A stretch of DNA of 64,000 bases, taken from Chloroflexota bacterium (GTDB taxonomy: Bacteria; Chloroflexota; Anaerolineae; Aggregatilineales; Phototrophicaceae). The stretch covers positions 868,001 to 932,000 of the forward strand of contig JAIUNI010000001.1 of the NCBI GenBank assembly GCA_020161935.1, in the 5' to 3' direction. Every line of letters starts with the position of its first letter. Position 1 is the stretch's first letter. This document shows, piece after piece, positions 25,146-34,679 of the stretch. The translations under genes and the position numbers were made by a program. Below the pieces are notes generated by a model. It had not been told where the DNA came from. It worked only from the letters and a program-made list of their open reading frames with translations, and did no database searches.

Positions 25146-26461
25146 TGTTGATCAATAGAATTGAGCAAATCTTTCATCACTTGTATTTCAGACGCTGAAA
25201 TCTTGTGGGTCGGTTGGGCAAACAATCCTTCATCGACCTTCACTTGTAAATCCATCATCGTAGTTAAGGCTGCGTCGGACACATCATTCGCAACCATCAG
25301 CGATAGAATGTCCTTCTTGCCTTTCACGATCCCGGTTGCATCCAGCTTGTTGGAAACGTACAATTGAAGAATCTGATCGATTTGCTCATAGGTCGAGCGA
25401 ACATCGAGTACCTTCAATTGATCAATCTGCTGAAGCGCATTCGGTAGAGCGTATTTTTGTTTGTGCAATGCGGCCTGCCGCCGTCGATTACGATCACTCC
25501 AGCGCCATCCCAATACACTGCCGACAACAACTAGCGGGAGTACCAATACTACCGCAAAGAATCCTAAGCCCAAACTTAAGCTGCTTTCAGAAAATAATTG
25601 AACTGGCTTTAATTGCAAATGGTCGGGTATGGATTCTTGTACAGCAGTTTCGCTCGTTAAATCAGTACCCGTAACTTCAATCTCGACTGAAGGGGTGCTA
25701 GCAGATCGATAGATTCTTTCGACCAGATCAAAGTAACTGAATGACAACGTTGGTAAGATTTGTTTACCCAAAGTTTGCGGATAAAACAGAATGGTATATG
25801 TTCGCATCCCCACAACAAAACCATTTCGAACTTGGCTAGTGTATTGACCGGGTGTAATCGTGGAACGCCATCCTGATGGCATCGTCGGAGGCGGCAACTG
25901 TTCGACATTACCCGTTCCGCTGAGGGTAAGCTGCATGGTGAAAGGTTCGCCCGCTGATGCAGTTTGTCGATCAAGCGTTGCACCCAGCTCAAATGACCCT
26001 ACCCCTCCACTAAAATCTGCGGGCTGACCAGCAGGTAACGGTTGAACATTTATTAAAACTGGGCTAGCGCTAAGTGTCGTACGGGAACGAAAAACGGTCT
26101 CCGGCAATACAACGCTTGCGGGTTGAATACTGATTTCACCAGCTTGGTTAGGGTACAACGCAGTTGCAATGCTGGTTACAGTATAGGTGAGCCCGTTGAT
26201 TTGCTCTGTGGTTTGAGATACCGCACCAATATCAATCCGCCAAAAACCATCAAAGTCTGAAGGTTGATAAAGAGGATTCGTCGTACCAACAGCATCGTAC
26301 AATCGAAGGGTATAAATAATCTGCTGCCCAACAAAGGGTGTCGTGTTATCAACACTAGCCTCTACATAAATATCGCCTTGCACATCTTGAGCACGATTTG
26401 GAGACGCACCCAATAAACCCATCAAGATGACACAACCGAGTTGAAAAAAGAACCGCCTCAT
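25130..26461 (-). CDS. BatD-like membrane protein
   Basis: A 443-residue protein with a signal peptide (1-24), extracytoplasmic beta-sandwich repeats starting YVEASVDNTTPFVGQQIIYT, one membrane segment near residues 300-322 and a basic cytoplasmic tail. This is the BatD (oxygen-tolerance) family, found in operons with MoxR ATPases and von Willebrand A proteins. Its exact role is not established. The repeat ATLDRQTASAGEPFTMQLTL is a second copy of the N-terminal motif, as usual for BatD. Confidence 0.85.
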   Translation of the reverse strand: MRRFFFQLGCVILMGLLGASPNRAQDVQGDIYVEASVDNTTPFVGQQIIYTLRLYDAVGTTNPLYQPSDFDGFWRIDIGAVSQTTEQINGLTYTVTSIATALYPNQAGEISIQPASVVLPETVFRSRTTLSASPVLINVQPLPAGQPADFSGGVGSFELGATLDRQTASAGEPFTMQLTLSGTGNVEQLPPPTMPSGWRSTITPGQYTSQVRNGFVVGMRTYTILFYPQTLGKQILPTLSFSYFDLVERIYRSASTPSVEIEVTGTDLTSETAVQESIPDHLQLKPVQLFSESSLSLGLGFFAVVLVLPLVVVGSVLGWRWSDRNRRRQAALHKQKYALPNALQQIDQLKVLDVRSTYEQIDQILQLYVSNKLDATGIVKGKKDILSLMVANDVSDAALTTMMDLQVKVDEGLFAQPTHKISASEIQVMKDLLNSIDQQWERK

Positions 26462-26471
26462 CTTAGTTCGC

Positions 26472-27185
26472 TCACCAATCTTTACCAGATGTTGTTTGAG
26501 CGGGCGTTCCCGTAACCATCAATGAAAAGGTTTGCTGAGACTGCTGGATAGCGTCCAAGAGGCTTTCTGCCTCCTCCAAGCTGTAAGTAGGTGGCAAATT
26601 GGCAGTATCCGGTGATGAGAGGGTATTCTGTGGCATTGGATTGTTAGTCACTGGCGTAGCTGTAGCAGCGTTTGGAAGCTCAAGCGTTGGCGTTTGAGTT
26701 TCAAGTGCATTTTCGGAAATTGGCGTTTCGGCTGATGTAGTAGGCGTTGGAGAAACATCTACCAAAGCCTTTAAGGCTAATTCCAGATTGTGTCGGGCAT
26801 CCTCATCGTCTGACCGACGCAGCAGCACCTGCTGATATGATCGGACTGCTTCGCCATAACGCTTCGCCTCAAAGAACAGATTACCCATATTGAAGTAGGC
26901 TTGAATTGATAGTTCCGCATCATCGTTTTTCAAGACTTGTTGATACGATTGAAGGGCATTCTCAATATCTCCCAACCGAGCATACGCATTAGCAGCGTTA
27001 AGATAGGCTACAAGATCATCAGGGCGTGCTACTTGTGCGGCCTGATAAGATAGCAACGCTTCTTCATAATTCGATTGATTGTACTGAGAATTACCTTCGC
27101 TAATTCGTTCCGCAGGATTAACCGCGCAGCCATTCGCCATCAGCGAATATAAAACGAATAAGACAACCCACATTTTACGCTGCAT
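26472..27185 (-). CDS. BatC-like TPR lipoprotein
   Basis: A 237-residue TPR protein. The start is ATG 27185, giving MQRKMWVVLFVLYSLMANGC with a lipobox cysteine (LMANGC), so it is probably a lipoprotein. Three TPR units follow (about residues 20-125: AERISEGNSQYNQSNYEEAL and so on), then a Thr/Pro-rich stretch and a C-terminal helix. It overlaps the end of batB by 11 bases. A start 30 bases earlier is open but would bury the lipobox. Confidence 0.82.
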   Translation of the reverse strand: MQRKMWVVLFVLYSLMANGCAVNPAERISEGNSQYNQSNYEEALLSYQAAQVARPDDLVAYLNAANAYARLGDIENALQSYQQVLKNDDAELSIQAYFNMGNLFFEAKRYGEAVRSYQQVLLRRSDDEDARHNLELALKALVDVSPTPTTSAETPISENALETQTPTLELPNAATATPVTNNPMPQNTLSSPDTANLPPTYSLEEAESLLDAIQQSQQTFSLMVTGTPAQTTSGKDW

Positions 27186-28164
27186 AAAGATGCCTAGTTG
27201 ATATAACTGTTTCAATTGCTAAGAGAAGGAGAGCTATAGCAATAAAAATATCGAAACGTTCAATCGGTCTCGACTGCACACCCCTTGTAATTGTTGGTGA
27301 GAGGTATTGTTCCAACGCTTGTTGCACACTAGCCACTTCGTTATCGACCCCGGCAGCATGTTGATAAGTTCCACCCGTGCTGAAAGCGATTTGTTGCAAA
27401 GTCGTTTCATCTAAGGCAGAGACAACGGGATTACCAGCGCTATCGGCCTTGTCAATGATACTTCCATCAGGATTACGTACCGGTATTGGCACGCCTGAAA
27501 CCTCGCCGTAGCCAATCGCATGAACACTTGTGCTTGATTGTATTAAACGGTCGATGATTGGGGAAAGGTCACCATCGTGGCTTTCACCATCGGTTAGTAA
27601 AACAATCACATGCTGATCTGTACTGGCGGCATTTGAAGCGAGTAATGCCAAGTTCAAGGCGCTGGCGATATTTGTACCCTGAGGCACGACACTTTGCGTA
27701 GAGGCATGTTTAACAAAATCGAGCACGGACCGAGTATCTGTGGTTAGGGGAACTTGGACAAGCGACTCCCCAGCAAATAGAACCAAACCGACTTCATTAC
27801 CATCTAAAACCTGAATGAGTTCCTGTAAGGCTGTCTTGGCACGTTCAAGACGGCTGGGGAGAATATCTTGGCTATCCATGCTGGTACTTACATCGAGGAC
27901 TAACATAACCGATAGGTTTTGATATTCAACCACCTCGACTTCTGTCCCCCATATCGGGCGCGCCAAAGCAATCACAACCAAACAACAACTGATGAGCCAT
28001 AAAGCTAATCCGATCAATCGCCTTCGCTTAGGGACAAGAGCTATTGTGTTCTGTTCAATGATGGATAATCGCCGCTGATACTCTCGTTCTCGAAAGCGCG
28101 AAAAAATTGCAATCACGGGCAGCAAGAAGAGTAGTAACAGGAAGGCCGGACTTAGAAAACTCAT
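27175..28164 (-). CDS. BatB-like von Willebrand factor A protein
   Basis: A 329-residue membrane protein with two N-terminal membrane segments, a vWA domain (about residues 85-290) and a C-terminal segment. The metal site DxSxS is LVLDVSTSMDSQD, followed by a conserved Thr (VPLTTDTR) and ILTDGESHDGD. vWA domains bind ligands through a metal ion. In these operons BatA and BatB are thought to work with MoxR. It overlaps batA by one base (TAATG). Confidence 0.9.
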   Translation of the reverse strand: MSFLSPAFLLLLFLLPVIAIFSRFREREYQRRLSIIEQNTIALVPKRRRLIGLALWLISCCLVVIALARPIWGTEVEVVEYQNLSVMLVLDVSTSMDSQDILPSRLERAKTALQELIQVLDGNEVGLVLFAGESLVQVPLTTDTRSVLDFVKHASTQSVVPQGTNIASALNLALLASNAASTDQHVIVLLTDGESHDGDLSPIIDRLIQSSTSVHAIGYGEVSGVPIPVRNPDGSIIDKADSAGNPVVSALDETTLQQIAFSTGGTYQHAAGVDNEVASVQQALEQYLSPTITRGVQSRPIERFDIFIAIALLLLAIETVISTRHLYAA

Positions 28165-29126
28165 TAAGGCACAACCTGAAAAATCGTACTACGCAGCACA
28201 CGCTCAACCACTAAAAAGATGAGCGCGAAAAAGGCGAAGATCATAAACTGTTCTTGCCATCGATAGACTATTTCTTTCTCAACATCGGAACGTTCAAGCG
28301 CATTAATTTGCGTGTAAATATTCTGTAAATCGGTCGAATTGGATGCCAAAAAATACTGACCATTTGTAATGGAGGCAATTGATCGCAACACTTCTGGATC
28401 GACCGTATCAGGCGAAGGTGAGACATCTGCTGGTATCATACCGACAGCGTAGACGCGAATACCCAGCGCCGCTACTGCCTGTGCCGCAGTTAGTGGCCCA
28501 ATGTCACCGGCATTATTGGCTCCATCGGTTAACAATATGATTACCTTACTGGCTGCTGTTCCCGAACGGAGCATATTTGCGGCGGAAGCAATCCCTTGCC
28601 CAATAGCAGTTCCGTCGACCAAACCGATTTCGGTCGCGATGCGGGTATTCGCCAGTGTGCGTTCTAAGATAACGTAATCCAACGTTGGCGGGATTAGTTG
28701 AAAGGCATCTTGAGCAAAGACCACTAATCCCAGCCGATCAAATTCCCGACTTTGAATAAAGGTAGTAATCACTGATTTTGCAGCTTCTAAACGGTTCTGC
28801 GGCGCAAAATCGGTCGCAGCCATACTACTCGATATATCAAACGCCAGAACAATATCAACACCCTGCCCTCTTAGCACTTGTTGACCTTGCCCGAACTGCG
28901 GGCGAGCAAGCGCCAGTATCAAACAAATCCAAGCCACGCAGCGGCAAAGGTTTGGAAGCCAGCGATAGCGCAGCCTCCAACTTGTTGGCAAACCCGCGAA
29001 CAATCGTGTATCCGAATAGCGAAATGTCGTTCGGGTTGATGACCGTTGGCGTGAGCGGAACCACCACCAAACCATAATCCCAACAAGAATAAATCCTAGC
29101 AGTGGTTGAGCTAAACGAAAACCCAT
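28164..29126 (-). CDS. BatA-like von Willebrand factor A protein
   Basis: A 320-residue membrane protein like its neighbour: N-terminal membrane segments (about 8-20, 55-70), vWA with the metal motif LAFDISSSMAATD, a threonine in LLTDGANNAGD and a final C-terminal segment (about 295-312). BatA and BatB are related but not identical and probably arose by duplication. It lies 8 bases after the upstream gene's stop. Confidence 0.9.
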   Translation of the reverse strand: MGFRLAQPLLGFILVGIMVWWWFRSRQRSSTRTTFRYSDTRLFAGLPTSWRLRYRWLPNLCRCVAWICLILALARPQFGQGQQVLRGQGVDIVLAFDISSSMAATDFAPQNRLEAAKSVITTFIQSREFDRLGLVVFAQDAFQLIPPTLDYVILERTLANTRIATEIGLVDGTAIGQGIASAANMLRSGTAASKVIILLTDGANNAGDIGPLTAAQAVAALGIRVYAVGMIPADVSPSPDTVDPEVLRSIASITNGQYFLASNSTDLQNIYTQINALERSDVEKEIVYRWQEQFMIFAFFALIFLVVERVLRSTIFQVVP

Positions 29127-29134
29127 AACAGTCG

Positions 29135-30043
29135 TTACACAACGTTCTCATCGACAGCATGTATCCACTCTGCCGCAGATGACGCGAATTGATGACCATC
29201 TTTTAGATCTGGTGAAACTTTTGAAAATTTAACCAAATCTGCAAAGCGCAGCATCTCACTTAGGGATTGGAGATTGGGCTCGGTTAACGTTCTCTCTTTC
29301 TTGAGCTGCAACATAAGCTCGTTTGTTGTTAAGTCCAACGACTGAGGAAGCCAGCGAGCATTGATATAATTTCTCAGAGAAAACGCTGACATTTGATAGA
29401 TGACAGTCGGATATGTTTCCACAGCGACAAGTTTCTTCAGCGTTACTAATGCCTCCGCAGCGGGTGTGTAAGCGGGAGTTGTCAAGTTCGTGCGTCCGGC
29501 ATTAAAAGCATAATGACGACGTAAAAACCAAAGCAGCGGGACAAAACATATCACTATACACAGAGTAATTATGATCCAAATCGGGACGTAGAAAACACCG
29601 ATTTGAGGCCGGGAAGGACGGAGAGCTAAATCATTTGCAGTTAGCGTTTCAGGAACCGTAAATGAAAAACTCTCAGTTATTAGGCTAAGTGGGTCAGAGC
29701 CAGCTACTTGATACAAGACCGTTAGCGGCGGCATCGTAACCTGTCCCGTTTGCCACAGAATTATCGTTATCGGGGCAACATATTCGGTTGAGCCATCGCC
29801 TAGTTGATTGGCAGTTATTAAATCACCCACTTGCGTGACGGTTACACCAGCCCACTCAGCCGCAACATCGGGCAATATAATCTGGGTGTTTTGTGGAACA
29901 ACCACGTGCAAAATGAGCGTTACGGGCTGACCGATCAACGGATTGGGATGATCGGTAGTGAAGTAAGCCGAATTGACAGCGTTCGTCTTTACAAGTTGGC
30001 TAAGAAATATCAAGCTGAAGATAGCCAGATAACGGTTCATCAT
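29135..30043 (-). CDS. BatD-N/DUF4381-like membrane protein
   Basis: A 302-residue protein with a signal peptide (1-22), a beta-sandwich that opens AYFTTDHPNPLIGQPVTLIL, as in BatD, one membrane segment (about residues 152-175), and a helical cytoplasmic part (about 190-300) of the DUF4381 kind. It sits between DUF58 and BatA in the operon. It appears to be the extracytoplasmic partner gene usual at this position in MoxR operons. Function unknown. Confidence 0.72.
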   Translation of the reverse strand: MMNRYLAIFSLIFLSQLVKTNAVNSAYFTTDHPNPLIGQPVTLILHVVVPQNTQIILPDVAAEWAGVTVTQVGDLITANQLGDGSTEYVAPITIILWQTGQVTMPPLTVLYQVAGSDPLSLITESFSFTVPETLTANDLALRPSRPQIGVFYVPIWIIITLCIVICFVPLLWFLRRHYAFNAGRTNLTTPAYTPAAEALVTLKKLVAVETYPTVIYQMSAFSLRNYINARWLPQSLDLTTNELMLQLKKERTLTEPNLQSLSEMLRFADLVKFSKVSPDLKDGHQFASSAAEWIHAVDENVV

Positions 30044-30045
30044 CG

Positions 30046-30930
30046 TTACCGGCGCAGACGCGCACGTTGTTGCAATAACCGGACGAGTTGTGGGAGATAG
30101 TCGGTTTTCGTATTGAGATGTACAAAGTCTACATTCGAGTGCAGCATTACCGCGTCAACATGATTACGGAATCGCACTGATTGTGTGGCGAAAACGTTCA
30201 ACCAATCAGGCGCATGTGTATCCACCCAAATTTCTTGACCCGTCTCCGCATCGGTGACATTCATGATCCCAACATCGGGCAGTGTCGTTTCAAATTCATC
30301 ATTGACGATTAACGCAATCACATCATGACGGTGAGCTAACAATGAAAGCTCATCAGCATACGATTCAACCGGTGAGAGGAAATCGGACAGCACAAAGATG
30401 ATTGATCGCCGCTTCAGGCTACGATTGACCATGTTCAAGGCCGCGCCGATATTCGTTCCTGATTCGATAGATTCAGCACTGAGCAAGTCGCGTATCAGGC
30501 GCAAAATATGGTTTCGCCCTTTGCGGGGTGGAACGTAGAGTTCATTACGGTTGCTGAACAGCAGTAAGCCTACTTTATCGTGATTATGGATAGCAGAATA
30601 GGCTAAGACAGAGCCAATTTCCGCAGCGTAGTCTCGCTTGCTGAGTGGGCCACTACCGAATAAACAGGATGCACTGGCATCCATCATCAACATAACTGTA
30701 AGTTCACGCTCTTCAACATATTGCTTTATGAATGGCGAACCTGTACGCGCTGTGACATTCCAATCAATCAAACGGACATCATCGCCGGGTTCGTAAGGAC
30801 GAATGGTATCAAACTCGATTCCGCGACCTTTAAATGCGGAATGATAAGCACCCGCAAGTGAATCATTAACCAGCTTGCGCGTACGAAGCTCGATCTTGCG
30901 GATGCGTCGCAGCGTATCGGCAGCAATCAT
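30046..30930 (-). CDS. DUF58 (vWA-like) protein
   Basis: A 294-residue cytoplasmic protein with the DUF58 signature GRGIEFDTIRPYEPGDDVR and the following WNVTARTG motif, then a vWA-like part with LMMDASASCLF. DUF58 proteins are the regular partners of MoxR ATPases. It overlaps the moxR gene stop by one base. Confidence 0.92.
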   Translation of the reverse strand: MIAADTLRRIRKIELRTRKLVNDSLAGAYHSAFKGRGIEFDTIRPYEPGDDVRLIDWNVTARTGSPFIKQYVEERELTVMLMMDASASCLFGSGPLSKRDYAAEIGSVLAYSAIHNHDKVGLLLFSNRNELYVPPRKGRNHILRLIRDLLSAESIESGTNIGAALNMVNRSLKRRSIIFVLSDFLSPVESYADELSLLAHRHDVIALIVNDEFETTLPDVGIMNVTDAETGQEIWVDTHAPDWLNVFATQSVRFRNHVDAVMLHSNVDFVHLNTKTDYLPQLVRLLQQRARLRR

Positions 30931-31916
30931 TAGGGTACGGCTACCCGACTCAAAATCTGGTCGATAATTTGGTCACTCGTGATGGACTCAGCCTGCGCTT
31001 CAAAGGTTACTAAAATACGATGGCGCAGTACATCGGGCGCGATTTGTTTGATGTCATCGGGCGTGACATAGCTGCGACCACGTAGGAAGGCTAACGCTTT
31101 GGCAGCCTTTAACAGGGCAATCGTTGCACGAGGCGACGCGCCAAACTCGATTAATGAGCGTAATTCTTTGACGCTGCCCTCAGACGAATTGCGGGTCATG
31201 AAGATGATATTCAATACATAGTCATGAATCTTTTCATCAACATAAATACTCTTAATGACGGTTTGTGCCTGTTGAATAGCCGGGAGATCAATAACTGGTT
31301 GAGTAATCGGTTCATCACCGGTTGTCATGCGTTCGACGATAAGGCGTTCTTCGGCACGAGTCGGATAGCCAATCAAGACCTTCAGCATAAAGCGATCAAG
31401 CTGTGCTTCCGGCAGTGGATATGTGCCTTCTTGCTCAATCGGATTTTGAGTGGCGAGCACCATGAACGGGTTCGGAAGTGAGTGGGTTTGGTCGCCAATT
31501 GTAACTTGACGTTCTTCCATCGCCTCGAGTAAGGCGGACTGAACTTTTGCGGGTGCGCGGTTAATCTCATCGGCGAGGACAATGTTGGCAAAAATGGGAC
31601 CGAGCCGTGGTGTGAACTGACCAGAATTAGGGTTATAAACCTGTGTTCCGACGAGGTCGGATGGTAGTAAATCAGGTGTAAACTGAATTCGTTGAAACTT
31701 GGCTTGTACAGTATTTGCGAGGGTACGAACGGATAATGTTTTCGCGAGACCCGGAACACCCTCGATCAGGATATGACCACCGCAGAGTAAACCGATGAGC
31801 AAGCGGCTTATCAAACGCTCTTGACCAACGATTACGCGACTTGTCTCTTTAGCCACCTCGATGAAGGCGCTAGCTTCGCGCTTTATTGTCTCGTTTAACT
31901 GTTGGACACTATTCAT
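30930..31916 (-). CDS. MoxR-family AAA+ ATPase
   Basis: A 328-residue ATPase. Walker A is LIEGVPGLAKTL, Walker B is IVLADEINRAPAK and sensor 1 is VLATQNPIEQEGTYPLPEAQ. MoxR proteins act as chaperones that help assemble or activate metal-dependent or membrane complexes, working with vWA proteins. It heads the eight-gene run (moxR, DUF58, BatD-N-like, batA, batB, batC, batD, batE), all tightly packed, which is good evidence for a single transcript. Confidence 0.95.
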   Translation of the reverse strand: MNSVQQLNETIKREASAFIEVAKETSRVIVGQERLISRLLIGLLCGGHILIEGVPGLAKTLSVRTLANTVQAKFQRIQFTPDLLPSDLVGTQVYNPNSGQFTPRLGPIFANIVLADEINRAPAKVQSALLEAMEERQVTIGDQTHSLPNPFMVLATQNPIEQEGTYPLPEAQLDRFMLKVLIGYPTRAEERLIVERMTTGDEPITQPVIDLPAIQQAQTVIKSIYVDEKIHDYVLNIIFMTRNSSEGSVKELRSLIEFGASPRATIALLKAAKALAFLRGRSYVTPDDIKQIAPDVLRHRILVTFEAQAESITSDQIIDQILSRVAVP

Positions 31917-31928
31917 TCGTCATTCAAC

Positions 31929-32225
31929 TCAACGGAAAAACAAACAGAAATTCATGGAGGTCGGATTTGCTTGACAATTTGCAAATAAGAGGGTGCCGCC
32001 TATGACAATGGCGCAGATAAACAGCACCGTGATACAGCCACACCATGCTAACGGGCCACCATTGACAATACCGCTCACTAATTCCACCAACCCGACAATC
32101 GTATGTAAGCTGGTTCCAAGTATTTGCAGACCAAAGAATAGTAATAAACCGACAACACAAAGGACAGCGCAGCCTACCCCAATAAGCAACAAGCTACCTA
32201 CATCAGCATTTTGCAAAAAGCCCAT
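31929..32225 (-). CDS. Small membrane protein upstream of moxR
   Basis: A 98-residue protein with two to three hydrophobic segments (LLLIGVGCAVLCVVGLLLFF; TIVGLVELVSGIV; ITVLFICAIVIGGTLLF) and several cysteines. No family recognised. It ends 13 bases before moxR on the same strand, so it is probably the first gene of the operon or a leader gene. The short length leaves some doubt. Confidence 0.55.
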   Translation of the reverse strand: MGFLQNADVGSLLLIGVGCAVLCVVGLLLFFGLQILGTSLHTIVGLVELVSGIVNGGPLAWCGCITVLFICAIVIGGTLLFANCQANPTSMNFCLFFR

Positions 32226-32273
32226 TTCAAACCAAACCTATTTCATCTGAAAAATGAGAACGAAAGCATTATA

Positions 32274-32690
32274 TTATGGGTTACATGAACCTTGAAGTGT
32301 GCTGACCAAATCCCAGCTTGTTTCCGTTCGAGTATAGCACTCGCAGTAGCTTGAAGGCTCCCCACTTCCCATCCATAGTAAAAAGCTCGTGGTCGTTTGC
32401 AAGCATGTCGTTCCATCAACACTTGACGATACCGAGGGGTTGGCGATACCAATACCGCGTTCTTTCGAATCTTGGATCAACCAAAGACGGAAACTTTGAC
32501 CGGGTAAATCGCCCGTTTGAATGGCTATCTCGCCTTGTGAAATCAACACAATCGCGATACACGGCAGCAAGAGAAGAACGAGCCAGATACTAAGCCCAAT
32601 CCAGCATCCAAGTCGTCGGATGCGAGAGGTGCGTTTGGGCAAATCGGGTTGTTGGTCGAAAGCAAGCGAATCCGTTTCAATATCAGACAT
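32274..32690 (-). CDS. Single-pass membrane protein of unknown function
   Basis: A 138-residue protein from ATG 32690 (a TTG two codons earlier is in frame). A charged N-terminus (about 35 residues) is followed by one strong membrane segment (LGCWIGLSIWLVLLLLPCIA) and an outer region with four cysteines (CLQTTTSF, YCECYTRT, GSC). The cysteines may form disulfides. No family recognised. It lies 48 bases upstream of the small membrane protein and may belong to the Bat operon. Confidence 0.6.
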   Translation of the reverse strand: MSDIETDSLAFDQQPDLPKRTSRIRRLGCWIGLSIWLVLLLLPCIAIVLISQGEIAIQTGDLPGQSFRLWLIQDSKERGIGIANPSVSSSVDGTTCLQTTTSFLLWMGSGEPSSYCECYTRTETSWDLVSTLQGSCNP

Positions 32691-32757
32691 TATCAATCCA
32701 CACTATAAACATGCAATAGGAGTATAGCTTAATCGGTAGCGTGGCGAAAATAGATAC

Positions 32758-33267
32758 TTATTCCCCAGCAAAACGCATTTTTATCTGATCATGTTCATCA
32801 TAGCTAACATGGATAAAGAACGGAAAAGATGCGTTTTCATCAAGAATACGTGGCAAAATGATGGGCAAATCTTCGACCAGATCGTAGTTCAGCACCTCAG
32901 ATCGTGGCAACCAATGAAGGGTCCCTTCCTCATTGGAGATGACATCCCGGCTGTTAGTTTGAGCCGTGAAGACAAACAGGACAATACCGATCGCTTCGCC
33001 CGCATCGATATTGTAGACCGCACATAGTTGAAGATGATCGACCGTTAGACCTGTTTCTTCAAGAATTTCTCGTTTGGCGCTGGTCATCGGGTCTTCATCG
33101 CGTTCGATATGCCCGCCTACCCCGTTATACCGGTTGGGGAACACCCTTTTGTGAGGGGCACGTTTCATGAGCAACACATCAGAACCATTCAAGACAAAAC
33201 ATAAGGTTCGAGGGATAGTCAGCCATCGGTTTTGAGTCGCACCAGCACCCTGTTCATTTGCTCCCAT
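32758..33267 (-). CDS. Nudix hydrolase
   Basis: A 169-residue enzyme with the Nudix box GHIERDEDPMTSAKREILEE plus TGL (GX5EX7REUXEEXGU fully kept, about residues 53-75). It begins with a strand typical of 8-oxo-dGTP diphosphatases (RTLCFVLNGSDVLLMKR). Nudix enzymes cut nucleoside diphosphates joined to another group; the substrate here is unknown, with MutT-like activity likely. It is divergent from the next gene. Confidence 0.9.
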   Translation of the reverse strand: MGANEQGAGATQNRWLTIPRTLCFVLNGSDVLLMKRAPHKRVFPNRYNGVGGHIERDEDPMTSAKREILEETGLTVDHLQLCAVYNIDAGEAIGIVLFVFTAQTNSRDVISNEEGTLHWLPRSEVLNYDLVEDLPIILPRILDENASFPFFIHVSYDEHDQIKMRFAGE

Positions 33268-33377
33268 TCAAATAGCCTTTCTGTTCACTCATCTGGTCAT
33301 AATTGTCGAAATCAACAGGTTCGTGCTAATCTACGATAAAAGAGACATCATTCGCTCTGACTGGAATTCTCATCACT

Positions 33378-34199
33378 ATGCCACCACATACAATCGATGC
33401 ACCGCAGCCTGACTTGAGAATTGTATTAACCGAAACGCTACATCCACACGAGGAACATGACAGCCAACGGTCACGCCCGCTTATGGAACGCCTCTCTAAA
33501 GAGACCGTAGTTATCAATCCGCCCATCGTCGCGCCGATGGGGGCAAGCCAACTGCTGGTACTCGATGGGGCAAACCGTTTTCATGCCTTTTCCCATCTCG
33601 GTTATCCGCATATTCTGGTTCAAGTCGCGCCTTACGACAGTGGCTTTGTGGAACTCAAGACATGGCGACATCTCGTTTGTGATTGGCGTTTCGAAGACCT
33701 CGTTCAGCATATCAACCAACTAGGCGATATTCAAATTACAAAAGGACAAAATAGCTCCGCCATCGCGCATATCATTGCGAGAACTGGTGATGTTTGGGCG
33801 ATGACATCACCGGTTGATAATACACATGAACGTAACGCTGCCTTACGACGAGTTGTAGCTGTTTACCAGCAAAACGCAACCCTACAACGAACGGCGTTGG
33901 CTGAACCAGAGGAAATCTGGCAACTACACCCGACAGCAATCGCTATTATTGAGTTCCCTCACTACCAACCGGCAGATATTATCGCGGCGGCACGGTTCCG
34001 GGCATATTTACCACCCGGCATCAGCCGGCATATTATTCAAGGTCGAGCGCTCAAGGTCAATTATCCACTTGAAATTTTGCGGGACAAATCAACAAGCCTG
34101 AGTGACAAGAATCAACAATTACAGGCTTGGGTTCAACAGAAACTGACCAACCGTCAAATCCGTTATTACGCAGAGTCTAGTTACCTTTTCGACGAATAG
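33378..34199 (+). CDS. ParB-like nuclease/SbnI-SerK-type protein
   Basis: A 273-residue protein. Residues about 15-95 look like a ParB N-terminal fold: LHPHEEHDSQRSRPLMERLS, then NPPIV and the DGANRFHAFSHLGY motif. This arrangement, with a VELKTW segment, resembles SbnI and SerK proteins, which are free-serine kinases with a ParB/Srx fold. I therefore suggest a small-molecule kinase rather than a chromosome partition protein, since no parA is near. This is family inference. It starts a plus-strand run with an ACT-domain gene 15 bases downstream. Confidence 0.6.
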   Translation: MPPHTIDAPQPDLRIVLTETLHPHEEHDSQRSRPLMERLSKETVVINPPIVAPMGASQLLVLDGANRFHAFSHLGYPHILVQVAPYDSGFVELKTWRHLVCDWRFEDLVQHINQLGDIQITKGQNSSAIAHIIARTGDVWAMTSPVDNTHERNAALRRVVAVYQQNATLQRTALAEPEEIWQLHPTAIAIIEFPHYQPADIIAAARFRAYLPPGISRHIIQGRALKVNYPLEILRDKSTSLSDKNQQLQAWVQQKLTNRQIRYYAESSYLFDE

Positions 34200-34214
34200 C
34201 AGAGCGAGATTTTT

Positions 34215-34649
34215 ATGGAAGACAGCGTGCGCCAAGCACTTAAGCGAACAAGCATTTCAAGCGATAACAATGATTACGCGGTTATTCAACTGCCAGCAAG
34301 AGCTATCACGGTAGCGGCGGGGATTGTGGCAGAGATCGGCGAGGCATTTTGCGCGTTGATTGTTGACCCATACGAGGTGAGCCTAATTATTCCTCAAGAT
34401 GCTGTGGGCGACTTCGCTGGGCGACTTCAGGGACACACACAAGCCGACAACAGTTATCGCCTTATTACGTTCGACCTTGCATTGGATTTCAACCTGTTCG
34501 GGTTCATGGCAGCGGTCAGCCAAGCCCTAGCGGAGGTTCAAGTCTCTATCTTACCCATTGCAGCTTACTCCCGCGATCATGTACTCGTCCCTAGCCAACA
34601 GTTTGATATTGCTTTGGGCGCGTTGCAAAAGCTACAATCCAGCGTCTAA
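34215..34649 (+). CDS. ACT-domain (CASTOR-like) protein
   Basis: A 144-residue protein. The C-terminal part (about residues 78-140: YRLITFDLALDFNLFGFMAA, VSILPIAAYSRDHVLVPSQQ) is a CASTOR-type ACT domain, often found as an amino-acid sensor. The N-terminal part appears to be a second, weaker ACT-like unit. It follows the ParB/SbnI-like gene. If that partner is an amino-acid kinase, this could be its sensor; that is inference. Confidence 0.72.
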   Translation: MEDSVRQALKRTSISSDNNDYAVIQLPARAITVAAGIVAEIGEAFCALIVDPYEVSLIIPQDAVGDFAGRLQGHTQADNSYRLITFDLALDFNLFGFMAAVSQALAEVQVSILPIAAYSRDHVLVPSQQFDIALGALQKLQSSV

Positions 34650-34679
34650 CCGATTACCTACGAGACTAAACCTTACCTT

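Noticed and set aside
33378..34199. Chromosome-partition ParB
   Set aside because: Only the N-terminal fold is shared. There is no parA, no parS-like palindrome and no helix-turn-helix domain, and the motifs fit SbnI/SerK better.
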